Below, in pieces: positions 57,413 to 64,000 of a stretch of 64,000 nt of DNA. The notes under the pieces are model-generated. The model was not told where the DNA came from. It was given only the letters and a program-made list of their open reading frames with translations, and ran no database searches. Each line of letters opens with the position of its first letter. The stretch's first letter is position 1. Source of the DNA: Streptomyces filamentosus (GTDB taxonomy: Bacteria; Actinomycetota; Actinomycetes; Streptomycetales; Streptomycetaceae); the NCBI RefSeq assembly GCF_014654895.1, contig NZ_BNBE01000002.1, positions 1,364,001-1,428,000 of the forward strand, read 5' to 3'. The translations under genes were made by a program, and so were the position numbers.

Positions 57413-58903
57413 ATGTCACTGAGCGTCGCCGGCGTGCTGGGCGAGTCCGCCCGCCACTTCCCCGACCGGATCGCCGTCGTCGAGGGCGCGAGCCGGTTCA
57501 CCTATCGCGAGCTGTGGGACGCGGCGCTGCGCTGCGCCGCCGGGCTGCGCGAGGCAGGGGTGAAGCCGGGTGACCGGGTGGCGGTGCTGCTGCCGAACAC
57601 CGTCGAGTTCCTGCGCGTCTACTACGGGGCGCTCGCCGCCGGTGCCACCGTCGTGCCGGTGCACGCGCTGCTCGTCGCCGACGAGGTCCGTTTTGTGCTG
57701 GAGCACAGCGGCGCGGTCGCGATCGTGAGCGGCGGCCCCCTGTGGGCGGTCGCCGACGAGGCGGCGCGCGCGGCCGGGGTGCGGGCGTTCCAGGGTGCAC
57801 CGTCGGCGCCGGAAGGGTTGCCCGCGGCGGAGCCGGCCGAGCCGTCGGACACGGCAGTGATCCTCTACACCAGCGGCACCACGGGCCGTCCCAAGGGGGC
57901 GCGGCTGACGCATCTCAACATCGTCATGAACGCAGCCGTGACTTCGCAGGACCTGCTCGGTCTCGGCGCGGGCGACGTCGTCCTGGGCTGTCTGCCGCTG
58001 TTCCACAGCTACGGTCAGACGTGCGCGATGAACGGGACGCTGCGTCAGGGCGCCACGCTTGTGCTGATGCCCAGGTTCAGCGGCCCGGCGGCGTTGGAGG
58101 TGCTCGCCGACGAGGGCGTGACGGTGTTCATGGGCGTGCCGACCATGTACCACGCACTGGTGGAGGCCGCGGCGGGATCGGACCGGCGGCCGGAGGCGTT
58201 GCGGGCGGCGGTCTCCGGCGGGGCGGCGCTGCCGGTCGCCGTCCTGGAGCGCTTCGAGGAGACCTTCCGGACTCCGGTCCTGGAGGGGTACGGCCTGACG
58301 GAGACCTCGCCGGTGGCGACGTTCAACCAGCCGCACCTCGGGAGGCGTCCCGGCACGGTGGGGCATCCGGTGTGGGGTGTGGAGGTCGGGATCGCCGACG
58401 CGGCGCTCGACGGCGAGGTCCGGCTGCTGCCGGACGGGGAGGTCGGCGAGGTGGTGGTGCGGGGGCACAACGTCTTCGCCGGCTACCTCGACGATCCGGA
58501 GGCGACGGCCGCGGCGGTCGTCGACGGCTGGTTCCGCACGGGCGACCTCGGCGCGCGGGACGAGGACGGTTTCCTGCGGATCGTGGACCGGAAGAAGGAC
58601 CTGGTGATCCGCGGCGGTTTCAACATCTACCCGCGCGAGGTCGAGGAGGTCCTGGTCCGTCACCCGTCCGTGTCGGAGGTCGCCGTGATCGGCGTTCCCG
58701 ACGAGGCGAAGGGCGAGGAGGTGTGCGCGGTGGTGGTACGCCGCGAGGGAGCCTCCCCCGTCACGGAGGACGAACTCGTCGACTGGGCGCGGGAACGGCT
58801 CGGCCGCCACAAGTACCCGCGCGTCGTCCGCTTCGTCGACGCGCTGCCCCTCGGCCCGACCGGCAAGGTCCTCAAGCGCGCCCTGCTGACGCCCGGGGTC
58901 TGA
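57413..58903 (+). CDS. long-chain acyl-CoA synthetase (AMP-binding) family protein
   Basis: Adenylate-forming enzyme of 496 residues that activates a carboxylic acid to its CoA thioester with ATP. Motifs: LYTSGTTGRPKGARLTH (about 153-169), YGLTETSP (about 293-300), WFRTGDLG (about 373-380), the hinge DRKKDLVIRGG and the catalytic Lys in GPTGKVLKR near the C-terminus. The ATG at 57413 has GGAG 8-11 bases upstream. Divergent from the PucR-type regulator. The substrate could be a medium or long fatty acid or an aromatic acid. Confidence 0.93.
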   Translation: MSLSVAGVLGESARHFPDRIAVVEGASRFTYRELWDAALRCAAGLREAGVKPGDRVAVLLPNTVEFLRVYYGALAAGATVVPVHALLVADEVRFVLEHSGAVAIVSGGPLWAVADEAARAAGVRAFQGAPSAPEGLPAAEPAEPSDTAVILYTSGTTGRPKGARLTHLNIVMNAAVTSQDLLGLGAGDVVLGCLPLFHSYGQTCAMNGTLRQGATLVLMPRFSGPAALEVLADEGVTVFMGVPTMYHALVEAAAGSDRRPEALRAAVSGGAALPVAVLERFEETFRTPVLEGYGLTETSPVATFNQPHLGRRPGTVGHPVWGVEVGIADAALDGEVRLLPDGEVGEVVVRGHNVFAGYLDDPEATAAAVVDGWFRTGDLGARDEDGFLRIVDRKKDLVIRGGFNIYPREVEEVLVRHPSVSEVAVIGVPDEAKGEEVCAVVVRREGASPVTEDELVDWARERLGRHKYPRVVRFVDALPLGPTGKVLKRALLTPGV

Positions 58904-59038
58904 CCCCAGGCCTGCCCCGGATTCATGGGCCTCGGGTCCACGGGTCTCGGCCCCTGGACCCCGGCCCCTGGATCCCGGTTCATGGACCCGGTCGGAGGGC
59001 ACCCCCTCCTCTCTCTCGACGTGGAAGGACGCAGCGCC

Positions 59039-60802
59039 ATGACGGCACAGGGACAGGAGCGGCATCGGGGCCGGGATCGAGATCGGGGTGCCGTGTACGG
59101 GGTAGGGGTTCCTCAGGTCGCTCTCGCCTGCGGGAGGGTGAGCGGGGTGTTGGTGGCCCGCGGCGTGGCCGGCTTCCTCGGTGTGCCGTACGCGCGGGCG
59201 CCGTTCGGGCCGCTGAGGTTCCGGGGGCCGGAGCCGGTGGAGCCCTGGGAAGGGGTGCGGGAGGCTGCGGAGTTCGGACCGACCGCGCCGAAGCGACCGT
59301 ACGCGCCGCCGTTGGACGCCCTGTTGCCGGACCCCACGGTCGAGGGTGACGACTGTCTCCATGTCAACGTCTGGGCTCCATGGGGTCCCAGCGGTCCGGC
59401 ATCCGGACCGGATGTCGGACCGGATGCCGGACTGGGCACCGGACCGGGTGCCGGACCAGGTGCCTGCTTGGGCAGCGGCCCAGTCCTCAGGGCCGGTGGA
59501 GGGCGGCCGGTGATGGTGTGGATCCATGGCGGGTCGCTGATCCACGGTTCGAACGCCGTGCCCGTGTATGACGGGACCGCGTTCGCGCGCGACGGCGTCG
59601 TCCTCGTCTCCGTCAACTACCGCCTCGGGATCGAGGGGTTCGGGGTCTTTCCCGACGCGCCCGCCAATCTCGGGCTGCGGGACCAGATCGCCGCGCTCAC
59701 GTGGGTGCGGGAGAACATCGCGGCGTTCGGTGGCGATCCGGATCGGGTGACGGTGTTCGGCGAGTCGGCCGGCGCGATCTCGATCGCCGCGCTGCTCGCC
59801 TCGCCGCTCGCGCGCGGGCTGTTCCGGCGGGCGGTGGTGCAGAGCGGGGCGCCGATGGCGCTGCCGCTGGAGCGGGCCCGGCGGACGACGGAGGCCGTGG
59901 CGAAGCGGTTGGGGGTCCCCGCCACGGCGGAGGCGTTCGCGGCGGTGGACCGGGACCGCCTGCTCACGGCTCAGACGGAGGTGACGACGAAGGGGTCGCC
60001 GCTGCTGGGCGGGCACTCGTTCCAGATCGTGGTGGACGGCGACGTGCTGCCGTGCGATCCGGCGGAGGCGTTGCTGGGCGGTGGCCCCGGGAGGGGCTTC
60101 GGTGATGGCGTCGGCAGGAGTGCCGGCGAGGGTGTCGCTGAGAGTGCCGAGAGAGGTTCCAGTCGACGCGTTTCTGGGCGGTTGCCCAAGGGACGGGGTT
60201 CGGGGCAGGGCTCGGGGCGTGGTCCCGACGGGGCGGAGGTCGACCTGCTGCTGGGGACGACGGCGGAGGAGTACCGGCTCTGGTTCGTGCCGAGCGGGCT
60301 CGTGGAGCGGCTGTCGCCGCTGATGCTGCAGCTGGCGCTGTGGAAGACAGGGGTGCCGTCCCGTACGGCGCGCGTCTATCGGGCGAACCGGCCGCAGGCC
60401 CGGCCCGGCGAGGTGCTGGGGGCGCTCGCGACCGACAAGTTGTTGCGGGTTCCGCTCAACCGGCTCGCCGACGCGCGGCTGCGGTCGGGGGCGGCGGGCC
60501 GCACGTACCTGTACGAGTTCGGCTGGCCCTCGCCGGTGCGGGGGTTGGGCGCCTGCCACGCGCTGGAGCTCGGTTTCGTCTTCGACACCCTGGACACGCC
60601 GGAGGCGAAGGCGATGACGGGGCCGGACGCGCCGCGCGAGTTGGCGGCGGCGATGCACGCGGCGTGGGTGGCGTTCGCGGCGGAGGGTGATCCCGGGTGG
60701 CGGGCGTGGGACGCGGAGCGGCCGGTGATGACCTTCGGCCCGGGGCGGCCGTCCCTGGTCCTGGCCCCGCGGGAGGACGAACGGCGCTCCTGGGACGTCT
60801 GA
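59039..60802 (+). CDS. type B carboxylesterase with low-complexity inserts
   Basis: Esterase of 587 residues. FLGVPYARAP near the N-terminus, EDCLxxNV-like GDDCLHVNVWAPWG, IHGGSLIHGS (oxyanion hole), the nucleophile elbow FGESAGAISI and the catalytic His in GACHALELGFVF place it in the type B carboxylesterase family. Two segments are foreign: a Gly/Pro/Asp run of about 35 residues between VNVWAP and PVMVWIHGG, and a Gly/Arg/Ser run of about 45 residues before DLLLGTTAEEY. Both are encoded by short repeats. No signal peptide is seen. ATG at 59039 follows GGAAGGA. Confidence 0.9.
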   Translation: MTAQGQERHRGRDRDRGAVYGVGVPQVALACGRVSGVLVARGVAGFLGVPYARAPFGPLRFRGPEPVEPWEGVREAAEFGPTAPKRPYAPPLDALLPDPTVEGDDCLHVNVWAPWGPSGPASGPDVGPDAGLGTGPGAGPGACLGSGPVLRAGGGRPVMVWIHGGSLIHGSNAVPVYDGTAFARDGVVLVSVNYRLGIEGFGVFPDAPANLGLRDQIAALTWVRENIAAFGGDPDRVTVFGESAGAISIAALLASPLARGLFRRAVVQSGAPMALPLERARRTTEAVAKRLGVPATAEAFAAVDRDRLLTAQTEVTTKGSPLLGGHSFQIVVDGDVLPCDPAEALLGGGPGRGFGDGVGRSAGEGVAESAERGSSRRVSGRLPKGRGSGQGSGRGPDGAEVDLLLGTTAEEYRLWFVPSGLVERLSPLMLQLALWKTGVPSRTARVYRANRPQARPGEVLGALATDKLLRVPLNRLADARLRSGAAGRTYLYEFGWPSPVRGLGACHALELGFVFDTLDTPEAKAMTGPDAPRELAAAMHAAWVAFAAEGDPGWRAWDAERPVMTFGPGRPSLVLAPREDERRSWDV

Positions 60803-60926
60803 TCAGGCCGCCGAGTCCTGGGGGGGCTGGTGCCGGGGTGCTGTACGGGAAGGATCGCGGGGTGCGCGGGGTTCGTACCGGAGGAAGACCCCGTACGGGA
60901 CGAAGGCACGAAGGAAGGCATCAGGG

Positions 60927-61367
60927 ATGAGCGTCGACATCACGACCAGCGAGGCGACGGAGCGTTCCGAGGAGGAGACCGTCCGGCGGATCCTGACGAG
61001 CACGGGCGACACCTGGGCGATCGTGGGCCTCTCCTCCAACCAGGAACGCGCCGCGTACGGGGTGGCCGCCGTTCTCCAGCGCTTCGGCAAGCGGATCGTG
61101 CCGGTCCACCCGAAGGCGGAGACCGTCCACGGCGAGCCGGGGTACGCCTCGCTCGCCGACGTCCCCTTCCCCGTCGACGTCGTGGACGTCTTCGTCAACA
61201 GTGACCTGGCCGGTGAGGTGGCCGACCAGGCACGGGAGGTCGGAGCCAAGGCGGTCTGGTTCCAGCTCGGCGTCGTCGACGAGGCCGCGTACGCCCGGAC
61301 GACGGACGCGGGCCTGGACATGGTGATGGACCGCTGCCCCGCGATCGAGATCCCGCGACTGGGCTGA
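60927..61367 (+). CDS. CoA-binding domain protein
   Basis: Small Rossmann-fold protein of 146 residues that fits the CoA_binding_2 family: TWAIVGLSSNQERAAYGVAA contains the glycine loop, followed by VPVHPKAETVHGEPGYASLA and the end DMVMDRCPAIEIPRL. Members bind CoA in vitro; the reaction is unknown. ATG at 60927 with GGAAGG about 9 bases upstream. It is a single gene after the esterase. Confidence 0.92.
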   Translation: MSVDITTSEATERSEEETVRRILTSTGDTWAIVGLSSNQERAAYGVAAVLQRFGKRIVPVHPKAETVHGEPGYASLADVPFPVDVVDVFVNSDLAGEVADQAREVGAKAVWFQLGVVDEAAYARTTDAGLDMVMDRCPAIEIPRLG

Positions 61368-61487
61368 CGCCCAACGGGCGGGCCCGGCGTGCGAGCCGGG
61401 CGGGCGGCGGCCGGAGCAGCGCGAACGGGGCCGGGCCGCCGGTCGGAGTGGGATGTGCGCAGGCCGGGAAGTGTTCCCGGCCGGCTG

Positions 61488-62051
61488 TCACGTCGTCGGC
61501 AGGCCCAGGCCCTCCAGGACGACGGCGTTCGGAAGCTGGGCGAATGCCTTGCCCGGCATGATGATCTTGCCTCGGCGACGGCCGCTGCCGATCAGGACCC
61601 AAGGGGTGTCGACGACGGCGGCGTCGACGAGGAGGGCCCAGTCGGCGGGGAGACCGACGGGGGTGATGCCGCCGTACTCCATGCCGGTGTCGCCGGTCGC
61701 GGTGTCCATCGGGGCGAAGCTCGCCTTGCGGGCCCCGAGGTGCTTGCGTACGACGCCGTTGACGTCGACGCGGTTCGCGGACTTGACCAGGCACGCCGCG
61801 AGGGTCGTCGCCTCACCGCGCCGGCCGGCGACGACGACGCAGTTGGCGGACGCGTCGAGGAGGCCGGGGCCGTGGTGCTCGACGAAGACGGCGGTGTCGG
61901 CGATGGCCGGGTCGGTGTCCACGTACAGGATCTGGTCCGCCGGCACCGGACCGGTCCAGGCGCGGACGGCCTCGGCTACGGGCGGGGTCAGGAGGTCGAG
62001 GCAGTCGGGGGCGGGGCGGACGTCGTCGAAGTCTCCGATGGGTGCGCGCAT
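61488..62051 (-). CDS. YbaK/EbsC family aminoacyl-tRNA deacylase-like protein
   Basis: Protein of 187 residues of the YbaK/ProX editing fold. LVKSANRVDVNGVVRKHLG has the conserved Lys of the active site, and TGMEYGGITPVGLP gives the GG-x-x-P substrate loop. Such proteins hydrolyse mischarged tRNA, for example Cys- or Ala-tRNA(Pro). ATG at 62051 gives MRAPIGDFDDVRPAPDC; a longer frame runs to 62099. Which tRNA it edits cannot be told. Confidence 0.9.
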   Translation of the reverse strand: MRAPIGDFDDVRPAPDCLDLLTPPVAEAVRAWTGPVPADQILYVDTDPAIADTAVFVEHHGPGLLDASANCVVVAGRRGEATTLAACLVKSANRVDVNGVVRKHLGARKASFAPMDTATGDTGMEYGGITPVGLPADWALLVDAAVVDTPWVLIGSGRRRGKIIMPGKAFAQLPNAVVLEGLGLPTT

Positions 62052-62144
62052 GCGCGCCACGCTAACGACTCCCGTCCCCCGCGCGGTCGGCCGTCTCACC
62101 GTACGGGCCCGCCGCCCGGGCGGACGGCAGGACCGGGCGGGACC

Positions 62145-62216
62145 GGCAGGAGCGGCAGGAGCGGCAGGAGCGGCAGGAGCGGCAGGAGCGGCAGGAGCGG
62201 CAGGAGCGGCAGGAGC
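62145..62216. repeat. tandem repeat, eight copies of a 9-bp unit
   Basis: The unit GGCAGGAGC is repeated eight times without error from 62145 to 62216, followed by a degenerate partial copy. It lies between the ybaK-like and XRE-cupin genes, both on the minus strand. Perfect identity of the copies indicates recent slippage. Confidence 0.95.
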
Positions 62217-62248
62217 GGCGAGGGCCGCTTACCGGTCGTGCGGGGGTT

Positions 62249-62821
62249 TCAGCGGGCGGGCGGGATCGAGACGGCCATCGTCATCTCCACCGTCTCCTCC
62301 CCGTCGTTGCGGTACTCGTGCGGGGCGGACGCCTCGAAGACGGCGGAGGTCCCGGCGGGGACGGTGTGCTCGACGCCGTCGACGGTCAGGGTGAGGACGC
62401 CGGCGACGACGTGGAGGAGTTCCGTGGTGCCCTGCGGGTGCGGGTCGGAGGCGCTGCCCTCGCCCGGCACGAGGGACCAGGACCAGAGTTCGAGGGGGCC
62501 GCGGGCCTCGGTGCCGACGAGGAGGGTGGTGTGGCTGCCGGCGGGGGTGGACCACATGCGGACGGCCTGCTCCGGCGGGACGAGCCGGACGTGGGGGCCC
62601 TGTTCGTAGTCGAGGAGCGTGGTGATGGAGACGCCGAGGGCGTCGGCCAGCTTGACGGTGGTCCCGACGCTCGGGTTGGTCCGGGCCTGCTCGATCTGGA
62701 TGATCATGCCGCGGCTGACCCCGGAACGGGCGGCGAGCGCGTCCAGGGTGAAGCCCCGCTCGTTGCGCCAGCGTTTGAGGTTGCGGGCGAGCGACTGGGT
62801 CAACTGGTCGAGGTCCGACAC
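62249..62821 (-). CDS. XRE family regulator with a C-terminal cupin domain
   Basis: Protein of 190 residues: helix-turn-helix at about 9-65 (LAARSGVSRGMIIQIEQART) and a cupin sensor domain at about 110-185 (PHPQGTTELLHVVAGVLTLT, then PAGTSAVFEASAPHEY). The GTG at 62821 is chosen because it gives MSDLDQLTQSLARNLKRWR, the common start of this group; an ATG at 62854 is also possible. It is divergent from an EamA transporter and most likely represses it and itself, relieved by a small molecule bound in the cupin. Confidence 0.9.
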   Translation of the reverse strand: MSDLDQLTQSLARNLKRWRNERGFTLDALAARSGVSRGMIIQIEQARTNPSVGTTVKLADALGVSITTLLDYEQGPHVRLVPPEQAVRMWSTPAGSHTTLLVGTEARGPLELWSWSLVPGEGSASDPHPQGTTELLHVVAGVLTLTVDGVEHTVPAGTSAVFEASAPHEYRNDGEETVEMTMAVSIPPAR

Positions 62822-62859
62822 ATTCCGTCCAATATCCTGGATGACATAGTTCAACAGAC

Positions 62860-62897
62860 TGCACTACGGTGAGATGCACCCGATCGTGCACTGCACT
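62860..62897. promoter_or_regulatory. cluster of TGCACT words between XRE and EamA genes
   Basis: TGCACT occurs at 62860-62865, 62887-62892 and 62892-62897; the last two are part of the palindrome GTGCACTGCAC (62886-62896), and ATGCACC lies at 62874-62880. The sites are spread across the divergent promoter region and are a good candidate operator for the XRE-cupin regulator. Confidence 0.5.
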
Positions 62898-62936
62898 GTA
62901 CTGCCCCGCTCCACCCGCACCTGCCTGCGAGGATCC

Positions 62937-63800
62937 ATGACCGCCGTGTTCGCCCTGGCCACCGCCCTCTTGTGGGGTTTCGCCGATTTCGGGGGCGGCC
63001 TGCTCACCCGGCGCATCCCGGCCCTGACCGTCGTGGTCGTCTCGCAGGTCCTCGCGGTGCTCGTCCTCGGCGCGGTCGTCCTCACCACCGCCGCCTGGAC
63101 CGAGGCCGGGCCGCAGCTCTGGTACGCCGTCGCGGCCGGCGTCGTCGGTCCGGCCGCCATGCTCGCCTTCTACAAGGCGCTCGCGCTCGGCCCGATGGGC
63201 GTGGTCTCTCCGCTCGGATCGCTCGGCGTGGTCGTCCCCGTCACCGTCGGCCTGGTGCTCGGCGACCGTCCCAACCTGCTCCAGGCCGGCGGCATCGTCG
63301 CGGCGGTCGTCGGCATCGTCCTCGCGGGCGGGCCGGAGCTGCGCGGCGCGCCCGTCCAGCGACAGGCGATCTTCCTCACCCTGTTCGCCGCCTTCGGGTT
63401 CGGCGCGGTCATGGCCCTCATCGCGGAGGCGTCGACGACCGTCACCGGGCTGTTCCTCGCACTGTTCGTGCAGCGCGTCACCAACGTCGCCGTCGGCGGC
63501 GGCGCGCTGCTCCTCTCCGTCCGGCGCGGCGGGCGCGCGCTGCCGGAGGAGGGGTTCCGGGTGATCCGCGACGCGCTGCCCGCCCTCGCCTTCGTGGGCC
63601 TCGCCGACGTCGCGGCGAACGGCACGTACGCGCTGGCCGCGCAGCGTGGCCCGATGCTCTTGGCCGCGGTGCTCGCCAGCCTCTACCCGGTCGTGACCGC
63701 GCTCGCCGCCTTCGGGGTCCTCAGGGAACGGCTGCGCACGATCCAGGCGGCCGGGGCGGGGCTCGCGCTCGTCGGCACGGCGCTGATCGCGGGCGGCTGA
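62937..63800 (+). CDS. EamA (DMT) family transporter
   Basis: Inner-membrane transporter of 287 residues with ten hydrophobic segments in two EamA repeats. FALATALLWGFADFGGGLLT opens the first, FVGLADVAANGTYALAAQRG lies in the second, and the C-terminus LALVGTALIAGG ends in the membrane. GAGGA precedes the ATG at 62937 by 5 bases. It is likely controlled by the divergent XRE-cupin protein. Such pairs often deal with export of an amino acid or other small metabolite. Confidence 0.92.
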   Translation: MTAVFALATALLWGFADFGGGLLTRRIPALTVVVVSQVLAVLVLGAVVLTTAAWTEAGPQLWYAVAAGVVGPAAMLAFYKALALGPMGVVSPLGSLGVVVPVTVGLVLGDRPNLLQAGGIVAAVVGIVLAGGPELRGAPVQRQAIFLTLFAAFGFGAVMALIAEASTTVTGLFLALFVQRVTNVAVGGGALLLSVRRGGRALPEEGFRVIRDALPALAFVGLADVAANGTYALAAQRGPMLLAAVLASLYPVVTALAAFGVLRERLRTIQAAGAGLALVGTALIAGG

Positions 63801-63927
63801 CGGAAGACAAACGGCCGGGGGCAGGGACTTGAGGTCGGCGGTTACGGGCGACGACCGGCGCGCCGCCGCGCACGACCACACGCGGCAGCGGCCGAAGCGG
63901 CCGCGATCCGGTGAAGGGTGACGGCGC

Positions 63928-64000
63928 TCAGGAGGTTGACGTCCCGACGGCCGCCTCGGCGGACTCCACTGCTTCCGCCACCTTCACCGCCTCTACCGCT
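63928..64000 (-). CDS. C-terminal end of a gene that continues beyond the window
   Basis: The minus-strand frame ending with TGA at 63928-63930 is open to the window edge and reads AVEAVKVAEAVESAEAAVG then TSTS. Third codon positions are mostly G or C, as in real genes here. The piece is Ala/Val/Glu-rich and probably helical. Too short for any family call. Confidence 0.5.
   Translation of the reverse strand, partial: AVEAVKVAEAVESAEAAVGTSTS

Noticed and set aside
57416..60658. A 1080-codon open frame antisense to the acyl-CoA synthetase and esterase
   Set aside because: It is the shadow of two clear genes on the plus strand and has no recognisable domain.
62145..62216. CRISPR array
   Set aside because: The repeats are 9 bases long and contiguous, with no spacers and no cas genes nearby.
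1..64000. tRNA or rRNA genes, insertion sequences, integrase or attachment sites
   Set aside because: No tRNA-like cloverleaf with a TTCGAATCC-type loop between genes, no transposase or integrase motif and no long terminal repeats were seen on reading both strands.

Overview
The window is about 64 kb of very GC-rich DNA with a strong G/C bias at third codon positions, tightly packed genes, many 4-base ATGA overlaps and frequent GTG starts. Together with the gene set (MurT/GatD, a mycothiol-dependent maleylpyruvate isomerase-type protein, a group III phosphofructokinase, a c-di-AMP riboswitch ahead of an NlpC/P60 hydrolase, many one-off regulators) this points to a Streptomyces or close relative, in an ordinary chromosomal region. 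I see no prophage, insertion sequence, CRISPR array, rRNA or tRNA.

Layout. 1-9.98 kb: acyl-CoA dehydrogenase and divergent TetR regulator, peptide deformylase, the murT-gatD pair for lipid II amidation, phosphofructokinase, a CtaG-type cytochrome oxidase assembly protein, a DUF3048 lipoprotein and a lysophosphatidate acyltransferase. 10-16.4 kb: a secreted TAP-like peptidase downstream of a complete urease operon ureABCFGD on the minus strand. 16.6-18.2 kb: a small accessory locus with a Phd/YefM antitoxin that has no recognisable toxin, divergent from a ClpP paralogue that has lost two of its three catalytic residues, followed by a small unknown gene. 18.5-19.2 kb: riboswitch and NlpC/P60 hydrolase. 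19.4-21.4 kb: two overlapping genes of unknown function, one with a central glycine-zipper membrane segment between coiled coils, plus an orphan ScoMcrA-type head domain. 21.4-26.8 kb: an RsbW-like kinase and the biotin genes bioF and bioBAD. 26.9-34.6 kb: VOC and GNAT proteins, a CNNM/CorC transporter pair behind a structured leader, a fused mycothiol-dependent-type protein, an SGNH hydrolase, purB and a mismatch uracil glycosylase.

34.8-41 kb: ROK and GntR regulators, an alpha/beta hydrolase that overlaps a convergent EamA transporter, and a Tat-exported PhoD-like phosphatase preceded by a clear PHO box. 41-46.6 kb: a palindrome of two facing DnaA-box-like sequences, a coupled SWIM plus DUF6493-like pair, and a membrane-ACT-GNAT fusion. 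46.6-55 kb: a PLP lyase divergent from an Lrp regulator, a DUF885 metallopeptidase-like protein, a second Lrp regulator and sbcDC. 55-64 kb: YigZ, a PucR-type regulator divergent from an acyl-CoA synthetase, a carboxylesterase, a CoA-binding protein, a YbaK deacylase, an XRE-cupin regulator divergent from an EamA transporter, and a gene fragment at the right edge.

The most promising leads are the pseudo-ClpP/Phd locus (16.6-18.2 kb), the glycine-zipper pair (19.4-20.8 kb), the SWIM/DUF6493 pair with its DnaA-box palindrome (41-45.2 kb) and the leader RNA of the CNNM operon (27.8-28.0 kb). A second theme is short-repeat expansion at gene edges: low-complexity tails on UreB, the ClpP paralogue and BioB, inserts in the esterase, and repeats next to bioF, sbcD and the ybaK-like gene. 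All functional calls come from reading motifs by eye; no database search was run.
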